This document shows, piece after piece, positions 18,983 through 28,313 of a stretch of 64,000 bases of DNA. The position numbers and the translations under genes were made by a program. The first letter of the stretch is position 1. Each line of letters opens with the position of its first letter. This DNA comes from Chitinophaga pinensis (GTDB lineage Bacteria > Bacteroidota > Bacteroidia > Flavobacteriales_D > Crocinitomicaceae): the NCBI GenBank assembly GCA_945863605.1, contig CAMAZP010000012.1:20526-84525 (forward strand). Reading direction: 5' to 3'. The notes under the pieces were generated by a model, which made no database searches, was not told the origin of the DNA, and saw only the letters and a program-made list of their open reading frames with translations.

Positions 18983-19519
18983 ATGTCAGATAAAGTAATT
19001 TATGTAATGTACGATGACGACCATATTTTGAAAGATGGCGCAAAAAAACTCGTATCAAACGGTGTAAAAATTGCAGAAGTTTTTTCTCCATTCCCAATTC
19101 ATGGAATAGATCCAATCATTGGAATAAAAAATACGCGTTTAGGAATTATGGCTTTTTTGTACGGTCTGACAGGTTTAACATTAGCAACAGTAGGTATGCG
19201 CTACTTTATGATTGTTGATTGGCCAATGAATATTGGTGGAAAGCCTAATTTTAGCTATTTGGATAATATTTTAGCTTTTGTTCCAATTTCTTTTGAATTT
19301 ACAGTTTTGTGTGCAGCTCACGGTATGGCAATTACATATTTACTAGTAAATAAAACGTTACCAGGAATGCCAGCTCAAAATCCTGATCCAAGAACAACTG
19401 ATGACAAGTTTGTAATGGAAATTAGATTAAGTGATAATTCAAATTTTACTGTAGAAACAATTGAATCACTATTAAGTGATACGGGTTATTTTGAATTAGA
19501 CAAAAAAGAAATTAAATAA
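18983..19519 (+). CDS. actD: Alternative complex III subunit ActD (DUF3341)
   Basis: A 178-residue membrane subunit of the DUF3341 family. The soluble N-terminus (VIYVMYDDDHILKDGAKKL and PFPIHGIDPIIG) is followed by two membrane helices (about 54-76 and 93-117) and a short cytosolic tail rich in acidic residues. Its place between actC and actE is fixed in act operons; structurally it packs against ActC/ActF and carries no cofactor. Confidence 0.92.
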   Translation: MSDKVIYVMYDDDHILKDGAKKLVSNGVKIAEVFSPFPIHGIDPIIGIKNTRLGIMAFLYGLTGLTLATVGMRYFMIVDWPMNIGGKPNFSYLDNILAFVPISFEFTVLCAAHGMAITYLLVNKTLPGMPAQNPDPRTTDDKFVMEIRLSDNSNFTVETIESLLSDTGYFELDKKEIK

Positions 19520-19538
19520 GCATTTAAGCGTATAAAAG

Positions 19539-20282
19539 ATGAAAAAAACGTTTTTGACAGTATTTGGATTTTCCGCGATAGCATTCACGCTAATGTTTAC
19601 AAGTTCATGTACTTCCAATCCTGATAGTTCAGGATATGAATATATGCCTGATATGTATCGATCCCCTGCAATTGAGGCTTATGTAGATTACGCAGAGATT
19701 AGAGGTAAAGAAGTAACTGCTTTGAAATCATTATTGTCTGCCAAAACACCCCCAAGAAATACTATTCCTTTTTATGGAACTGACTCAACAGAAGTAAAAT
19801 TAATGATGCCAAACTTAAGAAAAGCTAATGTTTCTTTTAAAGAAACTCATGGTTTATTTGGTATTGATTTGAGTCTTTTGGATGAATATGCTCTCGCTAT
19901 TAATGATAAAAATGCCATTCCACTTACAGCAAAGAATTCTGAATTTATTCTTAAAAATGGAAAAGAATTGTTTACAGCAATGTGCCAACATTGTCATGGA
20001 GAGAAAGGTGATGGTAACGGTCCAATGGTTACAAGTGGAGCTTATGCTGGAGTACCAAATTATGCAAACCTAACAGCATTATCTGATGGTCAAATTTTCT
20101 ATTCAATATACTACGGTAAAGGAATGATGGGCGCACATAACTCATTATTGAACAAAAAAGAAATTTGGACACTTGTTCATTATGTACGTCAATTTCAAGA
20201 TGCAAATTATGGAAAGTTTGACGAAAATGGTATGGCTGTATTGACTGCAGCTAATAGTGATACAACAGGATTAAAACCTTAA
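19539..20282 (+). CDS. actE: Alternative complex III, monoheme cytochrome c subunit ActE
   Basis: A 247-residue lipoprotein cytochrome. The signal MKKTFLTVFGFSAIAFTLMF ends at a lipobox before Cys24 (TSSC), so it is anchored in a membrane facing the periplasm. One c-heme site, CQHCH, sits near residue 150 in FTAMCQHCHGEKGDGNGPMV, with a distal Met in GKGMMGAH. Likely passes electrons from the complex toward the oxidase encoded downstream. Confidence 0.93.
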   Translation: MKKTFLTVFGFSAIAFTLMFTSSCTSNPDSSGYEYMPDMYRSPAIEAYVDYAEIRGKEVTALKSLLSAKTPPRNTIPFYGTDSTEVKLMMPNLRKANVSFKETHGLFGIDLSLLDEYALAINDKNAIPLTAKNSEFILKNGKELFTAMCQHCHGEKGDGNGPMVTSGAYAGVPNYANLTALSDGQIFYSIYYGKGMMGAHNSLLNKKEIWTLVHYVRQFQDANYGKFDENGMAVLTAANSDTTGLKP

Positions 20283-20295
20283 TTAATTTAGTGAG

Positions 20296-21483
20296 ATGGA
20301 ATTTCAAATTACAAAGAAAGCTAAAAACGTAACATTCGGACTAATTGCTGTTGGATTGTTACTTACTGTTGTTGGAATAGCAACAGGTATGGGAGATCAT
20401 CATTTTAAAACTAGGTTAATGACCAACGGATTAATAAATGGTTTTTTCTATTTTGCATTAGGACTAGGTGCCTTATTTTTTTTAGCATTACAATATGCAA
20501 CTGAAACAGGTTGGTATGCATCTGTAAAAAGAGTGATTGAGGCAGTAGCAGGATTTATACCATATGGTATGGGTATTTTTGGTATTGTTCTATTAATCAT
20601 AACGTTCATGGATGGAGCACACATTTATACTTGGATGGATTCTGAAACTGTTGCGCACGATGAAATAATTCAAGGTAAATCTGCTTATTTAAATAAAACA
20701 TTCTTTTGGATAAGAACGATAGTTTATTTTTTAACCTATTTCTATTTCTTGAATGGTTTTAAAAAACGTTCCTTAGAAGAAGATAGAATAGGTGGAACAG
20801 AACTACACTTTAAAAATTATCGACAAGGTGCATTATTTCTAGTGTTTTTTGCAGTTTTTAGTTCAACATCATCTTGGGATTGGTTGATGTCTATAGATGT
20901 TCATTGGTTCTCAACTTTATATGGTTGGTATACTTTTGCTGGTATGTGGTGTTCTACTATGGTTGTTTTAGTGTTAACTACTTTGTATTTAAAAAAATTA
21001 GGGTATTTACAAAAAGTAAACGACTCACACATTCATGACTTAGCTAAGTGGACTTTCGGAACATCATTTTTGTGGTCGTATTTATGGTTTTCGCAATTCA
21101 TGTTAATCTGGTATGCAAACATAGGTGAAGAAGTCACATACTATCAAATGAGAATCGATAATTACAAAATAATGTACTTTGCAATGTTTGTCATAAACTT
21201 TGCATTCCCTATGTTGTTGTTAATGTCAAGAGATGCTAAAAGACATGCTGGTATTTTAACTTTTGTTGGTTTGATAATATTAATAGGTCATTGGGTTGAT
21301 GTTTACATCATGGTTTCAGGAGGTTCAATGGGAGCACAGGCAAGAATTGGTTTTTTAGAGGTTGGTATGGCGATTTTGTTGTTAGGAGTTTTTATATATG
21401 TAGTCTTAAACAATTTAACAAAAGCACCTTTGACACCTGTAAATCATCCATTCCTAGATGAAAGTATTCACCACGATATTTAA
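20296..21483 (+). CDS. actF: Alternative complex III, membrane subunit ActF
   Basis: A 395-residue polytopic protein with about ten helices, distantly related to ActC. Conserved-looking blocks include SSTSSWDWLMSIDVHWFSTL and FSQFMLIWYANIGEEVTYY. ActF lies next to ActC in the complex and has been proposed to take part in proton movement; that is family knowledge, not visible here. 13 nt after actE and 20 nt before coxB. Confidence 0.93.
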   Translation: MEFQITKKAKNVTFGLIAVGLLLTVVGIATGMGDHHFKTRLMTNGLINGFFYFALGLGALFFLALQYATETGWYASVKRVIEAVAGFIPYGMGIFGIVLLIITFMDGAHIYTWMDSETVAHDEIIQGKSAYLNKTFFWIRTIVYFLTYFYFLNGFKKRSLEEDRIGGTELHFKNYRQGALFLVFFAVFSSTSSWDWLMSIDVHWFSTLYGWYTFAGMWCSTMVVLVLTTLYLKKLGYLQKVNDSHIHDLAKWTFGTSFLWSYLWFSQFMLIWYANIGEEVTYYQMRIDNYKIMYFAMFVINFAFPMLLLMSRDAKRHAGILTFVGLIILIGHWVDVYIMVSGGSMGAQARIGFLEVGMAILLLGVFIYVVLNNLTKAPLTPVNHPFLDESIHHDI

Positions 21484-21503
21484 TAAAATTAATATTTTAA
21501 AAA

Positions 21504-22745
21504 ATGGATAATAAATTGATTATTTTAATTGTTATAATTCTAGGAGCAATAGCTGTTGCTCAACTAGTACGTGTTTATGAACTTTCTACAAAACTAAGAA
21601 AGAACGGAGAACACGAAATATCTAATCGTGACAATAATTTGAACGCAAGAATGATGTTCTTATTCATGCTTACTTTTTTCGCTGCAGTAGTATACTTATT
21701 TATTGAGTATGGTTGGACAGGAAGAGGGGAAGCTGCATCAATTGGTGGAGTCGAAACAGATTGGTTACTGAAGCTAAATTTGATTATCATTACTATTGTA
21801 TTCTTTTTTACCAATTTCTTATTATTTTATTTTACTTATAAATATGTAAAAAAACCAGGTGTTCCAGCTTTCTATTATCCTCACAACAACAAATTAGAAA
21901 TGTTATGGACAGTTATTCCAGCTGTAGTTTTAGCGGTTATAATTATTTTGGGTTTGAAAACTTGGAATAACTTAACTAGTATGTCAGGAAAAGATGCTAT
22001 ACACATTGAACTTTTTGCAAAACAATACGATTGGACAGCAAGATATGCCGGAAAAGATAATGTATTAGGAAAATATGATTACAAGTTAACAACTGATAAC
22101 AACGAGTTAGCATTATTAACTTCAAATACAATTGATACATCTTTAAGAATAATGTTCGAAGGTCCGAGTGGTATACGATACATACAAAAATTATTAAATA
22201 ATAGAGATACCGTATTAAGCGATTCAACTATTTCTGTTTTAAAAGTAGACCTTTCTAGAAAAGAAAGACTTTATCGTCTACTTACTCAAATGAAACAAAA
22301 TCACAATCCAAAACTTGATGCTTCAGCATGGGATGATATAATTGTTAAGGATACTTTATTTCTTTCAAAAGATCAAGAATATGAATTTATTTTCCGTTCA
22401 AAAGACGTTATTCATTCAGCATTGTTTGTACATTTTAGAGCACAAATTAATGCAGTACCTGGTATGGCTACAAGAACTAAATTTACTCCAATATTTACAA
22501 CAGAGGAAATGCGACTTAAGAAAAAAGATCCAAAATTCAATTATGTATTAATGTGTAACAAAATTTGTGGAGGAGCTCATTATAAAATGAAAATGATTGT
22601 TGTAGTAAAAGAAAAAGCAGATTACAAAGAGTGGATGAATGCTATGATGAAACAAACATTTAAAGACAAATACTTCCCAGTAGCAGTTGCGGCATCATCT
22701 TCTCTGGTAGCAGTTGATTCATTGGCTGTCGCTAACCCAATGTAA
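21504..22745 (+). CDS. coxB: Cytochrome c oxidase subunit II
   Basis: A 413-residue subunit II with an N-terminal hydrophobic segment, two further helices (about 48-68 and 89-112, the second pair forming the usual hairpin), and a periplasmic cupredoxin domain. The CuA site is present: a His in FRSKDVIHSALFVHFRAQ, then CNKICGGAHYKM with two Cys, His and Met. The C-terminal tail is Ala/Ser rich. An insert between the CuA strands makes it longer than usual. It accepts electrons from the act complex or its cytochromes; the act-cox operon suggests a physical supercomplex, as known in other Bacteroidota. Confidence 0.94.
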   Translation: MDNKLIILIVIILGAIAVAQLVRVYELSTKLRKNGEHEISNRDNNLNARMMFLFMLTFFAAVVYLFIEYGWTGRGEAASIGGVETDWLLKLNLIIITIVFFFTNFLLFYFTYKYVKKPGVPAFYYPHNNKLEMLWTVIPAVVLAVIIILGLKTWNNLTSMSGKDAIHIELFAKQYDWTARYAGKDNVLGKYDYKLTTDNNELALLTSNTIDTSLRIMFEGPSGIRYIQKLLNNRDTVLSDSTISVLKVDLSRKERLYRLLTQMKQNHNPKLDASAWDDIIVKDTLFLSKDQEYEFIFRSKDVIHSALFVHFRAQINAVPGMATRTKFTPIFTTEEMRLKKKDPKFNYVLMCNKICGGAHYKMKMIVVVKEKADYKEWMNAMMKQTFKDKYFPVAVAASSSLVAVDSLAVANPM

Positions 22746-22783
22746 AAATAAATTAATTATTAATATTAAAATAAATTAATAAA

Positions 22784-24598
22784 ATGGCTTCAATAGCACA
22801 CGACGAGCACGGACATGCACATGGTCATCACGATGTTCATCACCATGAAGAGAACTTTGTATCAAAGTATATTTTCAGTCAAGATCACAAGATGATAGGA
22901 AAACAGTTTTTAATGACTGCTGTTTTCATGGGTCTTGTTGCAATGATGTTATCTATTTTATTTAGAATTCAACTTGCTTGGCCAGGTGAAAGTTCAGATT
23001 TTTTATCATTCTTTTTGGGAGAGAAATGGGCTCCTGGAGGTGTTTTAAAAGAAGATATGTATCTAGGTTTGGTAACTATCCATGGTACGATAATGGTCTT
23101 TTTCTTGCTTACAGGTGGATTATCAGGAACTTTTTCTAATTTGTTAATTCCATTACAAATTGGTGCAAGGGATATGGCATCAGGGTTCATGAATATGCTT
23201 TCTTATTGGTTTTTCTTATTGTCTTCATTAATAATGATTGTTTCTCTTTTTGTAGAATCAGGTCCTGCAATGGCAGGTTGGACAATCTATCCACCTTTAT
23301 CAGCTTTGCCTCAAGCTGTTTCTGGTTCTGGTATGGGTATGACTTTGTGGTTATTTTCAATGACAATTTTTATTGCATCATCATTAATAGGATCTCTCAA
23401 TTACATTGTTACGGTAATAAACTTAAGAACAAAAGGAATGAGTATGACAAGAATGCCATTAACTATTTGGGCATTTTTTGTAACTGCAATTTTGGGTGTT
23501 TTATCCTTTCCAGTTTTATTATCTGCTGCTTTATTACTAATGATGGATAGATTAGCAGGAACAAGTTTTTATTTATCTGATATAATTGTAGGTGGAGAAA
23601 TGTTGGCTAATCACGGAGGATCGCCTATTTTATATCAACATTTATTTTGGTTTCTTGGACACCCTGAAGTTTATATAGTTTTGTTACCAGCACTAGGTTT
23701 ATCATCAGAAGTAATTGCAACTAATTCTAGAAAACCAATTTTTGGATATAAAGCTATGATTGGTTCAATTCTAGCTATTGGTTTCTTGTCATTCATTGTA
23801 TGGGGTCATCACATGTTTGTAACAGGTATGAATCCATTCTTGGGTTCAGTTTTTGTCTTTACAACATTATTGATAGCCATTCCTTCAGCTGTAAAAGTAT
23901 TTAATTATTTAACAACATTATGGAAAGGATCATTGGTACTAACTCCAGCAATGTTATTTGCTATAGGCTTGGTTTCAACATTCATAACTGGTGGAGTTAC
24001 TGGAATTATTTTAGCAGACTCAGCATTAGACATAGCTATACATGATACTTATTTTGTTGTTGCTCACTTCCATATTGTAATGGGTATGTCAGCTGTATTT
24101 GGAATGTTTGCAGGTGTATATCATTGGTTCCCTAAGATGTATGGTAGAATGATGAACACACGTTTAGGTTATGTACATTTTTGGATTACACTAGTTGGTG
24201 CTTATGGAGTCTTTTTTCCGATGCATTTTGTCGGTATAGCTGGTGCTCCAAGAAGATACTATGATTACTCAGTTTTTGGAGAATTTGATTCAAATTCTTA
24301 TGAGATGATTATGGATTTAAATGTAATTATTACAGTGTTTGCAATTTTGGCAGCATTAGGTCAGATACTTTTCTTATTCAATTTTTTCTATAGTATTTAC
24401 AGAGGTCAAATAGCTCCTCAAAATCCATGGAATGCAAATTCATTAGAATGGACAACTCCAGTAGAACATATACATGGAAATTGGCCGGGAGAACTTCCTA
24501 CTGTTCATAGATGGCCTTATGACTACTCAAAACCTGGTTCAGATGTAGACTTTATTCCACAGATAGTTCCTCTTAAAGAAGGTGAAGAAGAGCATTAA
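22784..24598 (+). CDS. coxA: Cytochrome c oxidase subunit I
   Basis: A 604-residue heme-copper oxidase core with about 12 helices. Heme and copper ligands are seen in TIHGTIMVFFLLTGG, WFLGHPEVYIVLLP, VWGHHMFVTG and HDTYFVVAHFHIVMG. A soluble N-terminal extension of about 30 residues is very rich in His (HDEHGHAHGHHDVHHHEE), perhaps for copper handling. It is the last gene of the operon and is followed at once by a strong terminator. Subunit III, heme A synthase and the assembly factors are not in the window and must lie elsewhere. Confidence 0.96.
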   Translation: MASIAHDEHGHAHGHHDVHHHEENFVSKYIFSQDHKMIGKQFLMTAVFMGLVAMMLSILFRIQLAWPGESSDFLSFFLGEKWAPGGVLKEDMYLGLVTIHGTIMVFFLLTGGLSGTFSNLLIPLQIGARDMASGFMNMLSYWFFLLSSLIMIVSLFVESGPAMAGWTIYPPLSALPQAVSGSGMGMTLWLFSMTIFIASSLIGSLNYIVTVINLRTKGMSMTRMPLTIWAFFVTAILGVLSFPVLLSAALLLMMDRLAGTSFYLSDIIVGGEMLANHGGSPILYQHLFWFLGHPEVYIVLLPALGLSSEVIATNSRKPIFGYKAMIGSILAIGFLSFIVWGHHMFVTGMNPFLGSVFVFTTLLIAIPSAVKVFNYLTTLWKGSLVLTPAMLFAIGLVSTFITGGVTGIILADSALDIAIHDTYFVVAHFHIVMGMSAVFGMFAGVYHWFPKMYGRMMNTRLGYVHFWITLVGAYGVFFPMHFVGIAGAPRRYYDYSVFGEFDSNSYEMIMDLNVIITVFAILAALGQILFLFNFFYSIYRGQIAPQNPWNANSLEWTTPVEHIHGNWPGELPTVHRWPYDYSKPGSDVDFIPQIVPLKEGEEEH

Positions 24599-24600
24599 TT

Positions 24601-24635
24601 AAAAAAAAGAGTCTTTTAAAAGACTCTTTTTTTTT
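24601..24635 (+). terminator. Strong intrinsic terminator of the act-cox operon
   Basis: A perfect stem AGAGTCTTTT / AAAAGACTCT flanked by an A-run and a T-run of eight, starting three bases after the coxA stop. It can be extended through A-T pairs and marks the operon end. Confidence 0.92.
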
Positions 24636-24718
24636 ACAATTCAATTTTTTCTACATAAGTATTTAAAAATTTCACAATTCATTTATTTAAATTTTACATT
24701 AAATGTATTTTTCTTATA

Positions 24719-24726
24719 TATTTTTG
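24719..24726 (+). promoter_or_regulatory. Candidate -7 box TATTTTTG for the surface-protein cluster
   Basis: Exact TAnnTTTG match ending 26 nt before the start of the 865-residue adhesin, in a 154-bp gap after the coxA terminator. No -33 TTTG at standard spacing. Confidence 0.45.
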
Positions 24727-24752
24727 TCTAAATTTTGTAAAAATTATTTTAT

Positions 24753-27350
24753 ATGAAATCAATTAATTTATTATTGAGTGTTTTAGCACTTTTTATTTCT
24801 TTTTACTCATTCAATCAAAATATAAATTATCAAGTTCGAGTAATTGAGTTGAGAGCTAGAGCCGATAATAATGATGGTAGTGGGCTTGCTGGAGGACAAG
24901 ATCCAACTTGGTTTGTATGGGTAAATGACAATGGAACAACAGGTACTTCCTATGGTCCAACTTGGCAAGCTACAGGTTGCGTAAATACTACAAATCAGTT
25001 TGATCAATGGTGGTCAGGTGGAATAATTCCTTTTAACTTTAATAATGTCACAAATTCAGATGCTACAACACTAAACACTGAAATTGAAGGTTGGGAAGAA
25101 GATTGCAGTAATTCATGTCAATATGACCCTAATCCACCTTTTTTTGGATCTTGTTTAGGTAATGGAGATGATAATAGAGATGCAAGAGCTTCAGCAGGTT
25201 CAATTAATTTCAGAAATGATCCACCTTGTCAATGGAATACATATATAGTAACAAATAACAGGTATGATGCTAAAATTGAAATTAATTGGCAGTTTGTTGA
25301 TCCAATTAATCCTGGTATTATTGCTGGAGATCAAGTTTTGTGTGGAGGAGGAGACCCAACATTGTTAAGTTCTATCTCTACTCCAATTCCTACACACCCT
25401 TCTTTTACCTATCAATGGCAAGTTGATGCAGGATGTACAGGAAACTTTGTAAATATTGTTGGAGCTACAAGCGCTACTTATGATCCTCTTTTGGGAATTG
25501 CTCAAACTTCTTGTTACAGAAGGGTATTAAAAACTTTATCATGTGGTGATTTTAACTCTAATATAGTAACTGTAACTGTTGATAATCCTTCAACCGACCC
25601 TTCTGGCGCAACAGCAACTTCAACTACTTTGTGTGTTGGTCAATCTACTACTTTAAGTGTAATTGGTGGTATGTTAGGGGCGGGTGCCCAGTACGTATGG
25701 TATGAAGGAGGTTGTGGATCTGGAGTATCAATTGGTAACGGTTCCACATTGTCTGTTTCACCTACAATTAATTCTCAATATTTCGCACGAATAGAAAGCG
25801 GATGTTACCAAGGATCTTGTGTTAGTGTATCGATTACAGTAAATCAAATTTCTACTGAACCTACCGCTATAATTCCTTCAACAACTCAGGTTTGTCCTGG
25901 TGAAAATTTGACACTTTCTGTTCAAGGAGGAAATTTAGCTGCTGGTAATACTTGGGAATGGTATAGTGGTACTTGTGGAGGTTTAAATGTAGGAACAGGA
26001 AGTATTGTAAGTATTAACCCTACTTCATCAGGAACCTATTTTGTCAGAGCTGAAGGCGCTTGTGGAAATACAAATTGTCAATCAATAAGTATTACTGTTG
26101 GGGCTTCATCGACAATTCCAACTTCAGTTTCGTCTTCTCAAAATAATATTTGTCCTGGGGCTAGTTCAACTTTAACGCTTAATGGAGGCACACTGCAAAA
26201 CAATGATGTTTGGGTTTGGTATACAGGCGCTTGTGGTGCAGTTCCAGTTGGTGTAGGAACTTCATTGGATGTAACACCAACTACAACTACAACTTATTAC
26301 GTAAGAGCTGTAGGAGACTGTGGTGCTTCTTTGTGTCAATCAGTAACGGTTGATGTTCAAAATGGATCAATTGCACCAACATCAGTTAATACATCCAATA
26401 ATAATTTTTGCAAAGGAGAAAGTGCAACTTTATCTGTTGTAGGTGGTAATTTAATTTCAGGAGCAAATTGGACTTGGTATGAAGCTACATGTGGGGGACA
26501 ATCAATTGGAACAGGACCAACACTTCTAGTTTTACCAACAAATAGTAATTCTTATTTTGTAAGAGCTGAAGGTGGTGCATGTGGAAATACTGATTGTGCT
26601 TCTATCTTTATAAATGTTCAAAATACATATGCTTACATAGTTCCTTTTGACACAATTTGTGGTTTACAAGCACCGTTTTTGTTAACAGGAGGTTTACCTT
26701 CAGGGGGAACTTATAGTGGAAATGGAGTAGTAAATAATCAATTTTATTCAACCCAAACTGGTGTGGGGACAACAAAAATCTTTTACACATATACAGGTGA
26801 TAATGGTTGTACAGTTTCAGACAGTACTAATTTAACAATAGTTGAAAGTCAATTAAGCGGAACTGCACAAGTGAAAATAAATGAGTGTTCAGATGGTGGT
26901 GTATCTATTTTAGTTAATCCAAGTGGAAGTTTGTCTGGTGATTATACCTTTACTTGGAATACGAACCAAATTGCAAATCCTTTGAGTAATGTTCCGGCTG
27001 GTATATATTCAGTAACAATCGGTGATGGATCAGGTTGTACTTATTTTATCGATAGTTTAATTGTTAACGAAACTTTATTGTGTTTTGATGTCCCAAATAC
27101 TTTTTCTCCTAATGGTGATGGCACAAACGATACTTGGAATGTAAATAGCAGTAATATCGGAATGATTAAAACATTAAGTATATTCTCTAAATGGGGTCAG
27201 ATAGTTTACGAACAAAATGATGTAAATCAATTTCAATGGGATGGAACATACAAATCAGATCCATTACCACCTGGAACATACTACTACATAATGGAAATTG
27301 ATAACTCAGCATACGGAAAGCAATCAGGTCCAATTACAATTATTCGTTAA
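24753..27350 (+). CDS. T9SS-secreted repeat adhesin, type B sorting domain
   Basis: An 865-residue exported surface protein. After a signal peptide (about 1-22) comes an N-terminal domain of about 165 residues with EGWEEDCSNSC (near 112-122) and INFRNDPPCQW, paralogous to the start of the 2,449-residue protein downstream. Then an Ig-like unit (YQWQVDAGCTG) and four repeats of about 85 residues built on CPGxxxTL, WxWYxGxCG and TYFVRAEG-like segments, each with paired cysteines. The C-terminus is a gliding-motility type (type B) T9SS domain: NTFSPNGDGTNDTWNV, FSKWGQIVYE, WDGTYKSDPLPPGTYYY. Type B cargo needs a PorP/SprF partner, which is the next gene. Confidence 0.88.
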   Translation: MKSINLLLSVLALFISFYSFNQNINYQVRVIELRARADNNDGSGLAGGQDPTWFVWVNDNGTTGTSYGPTWQATGCVNTTNQFDQWWSGGIIPFNFNNVTNSDATTLNTEIEGWEEDCSNSCQYDPNPPFFGSCLGNGDDNRDARASAGSINFRNDPPCQWNTYIVTNNRYDAKIEINWQFVDPINPGIIAGDQVLCGGGDPTLLSSISTPIPTHPSFTYQWQVDAGCTGNFVNIVGATSATYDPLLGIAQTSCYRRVLKTLSCGDFNSNIVTVTVDNPSTDPSGATATSTTLCVGQSTTLSVIGGMLGAGAQYVWYEGGCGSGVSIGNGSTLSVSPTINSQYFARIESGCYQGSCVSVSITVNQISTEPTAIIPSTTQVCPGENLTLSVQGGNLAAGNTWEWYSGTCGGLNVGTGSIVSINPTSSGTYFVRAEGACGNTNCQSISITVGASSTIPTSVSSSQNNICPGASSTLTLNGGTLQNNDVWVWYTGACGAVPVGVGTSLDVTPTTTTTYYVRAVGDCGASLCQSVTVDVQNGSIAPTSVNTSNNNFCKGESATLSVVGGNLISGANWTWYEATCGGQSIGTGPTLLVLPTNSNSYFVRAEGGACGNTDCASIFINVQNTYAYIVPFDTICGLQAPFLLTGGLPSGGTYSGNGVVNNQFYSTQTGVGTTKIFYTYTGDNGCTVSDSTNLTIVESQLSGTAQVKINECSDGGVSILVNPSGSLSGDYTFTWNTNQIANPLSNVPAGIYSVTIGDGSGCTYFIDSLIVNETLLCFDVPNTFSPNGDGTNDTWNVNSSNIGMIKTLSIFSKWGQIVYEQNDVNQFQWDGTYKSDPLPPGTYYYIMEIDNSAYGKQSGPITIIR

Positions 27351-27371
27351 TTTAATATAAAAGCATTAAAT

Positions 27372-28307
27372 ATGAAATCAATATTAATTTTAATTATGAC
27401 TGTTTTTGTAATAAATATTTACGGTCAGCAAGTTGCACTTTCAAGCCAATATATGTTGAATGATTTAACGATAAATCCTGCCGCAACAGGTTTAAAAGGT
27501 TATACAACACTCGGGGTTTCTTTCAGAAGACAATGGGTAGGAATTGATCAAGCTCCAGTAACGCAAACACTTTTTGGACAAGGTAATCTAAAATATAATT
27601 TTAGTGTTGGAGGATCATTATTTAACGATGCAACTGGTCCAACAAGAAGAACAGGGATTAGCCCGAACATTGCCTACAAATTAAAATTGAATGAAGAATA
27701 TGCTCTATCATTTGGTCTAGGAGTTTCTTTAACACAATTTTATTTAGATAGAGATAGAATACAAACAGAGGTTTCAGACGACATAGCTGTTGAAATGAAT
27801 TCAAATAATAGATTAACTCCTGATGCTAACGCAGGATTAGTTTTAACATCTAAAAATTTGTTTGTTGGTGTTTCTTCATGGCATTTGATACAATCACGTA
27901 AAGATTTGTTTGATATTGAAGATACAGTTGCAAATAGATTAGAAAGAACCTATTATTTAATGGCAGGTTATACAATTGAAGCTGGTGATAAATTAGAAAT
28001 TACACCAAGTACACTTTTTAGAATGATGGGAAATGCTCCATTTACTTTTGATTTTAATACAAGTTTTACGTTTGACAAAACCTATTGGGGAGGAATTTCT
28101 TATCGTTTTAAAGATGCTGTTGCGCTGATGGCTGGATTACGATTAGGTCCAGTAAAGTTTGGTTATTCATATGATATAAATATTAGTTCACTATCAGATT
28201 ATAACTCTGGAACTCATGAATTATTTTTAGGTGTTGATATTACTGGGGGACGTAAAAGTTCATGGAAAAAAAGAAACAGAGTTTATTCTACCTTTTCCAA
28301 TTTTTAA
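27372..28307 (+). CDS. PorP/SprF family T9SS outer-membrane protein
   Basis: A 311-residue outer-membrane beta-barrel with a signal peptide (cleavage near residue 19, IYGQ). The family signature follows: SSQYMLNDLTINPAATGLKGY and SFRRQWVGIDQAPVTQT. The end carries typical barrel strands (KFGYSYDINISSLSDYNSGTHELFLGV). PorP/SprF proteins pair with type B T9SS cargo and hold it at the cell surface (for example SprF with SprB). It sits 21 nt after one such cargo gene and upstream of another, so it probably serves both. Confidence 0.9.
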   Translation: MKSILILIMTVFVINIYGQQVALSSQYMLNDLTINPAATGLKGYTTLGVSFRRQWVGIDQAPVTQTLFGQGNLKYNFSVGGSLFNDATGPTRRTGISPNIAYKLKLNEEYALSFGLGVSLTQFYLDRDRIQTEVSDDIAVEMNSNNRLTPDANAGLVLTSKNLFVGVSSWHLIQSRKDLFDIEDTVANRLERTYYLMAGYTIEAGDKLEITPSTLFRMMGNAPFTFDFNTSFTFDKTYWGGISYRFKDAVALMAGLRLGPVKFGYSYDINISSLSDYNSGTHELFLGVDITGGRKSSWKKRNRVYSTFSNF

Positions 28308-28313
28308 AAGAAA

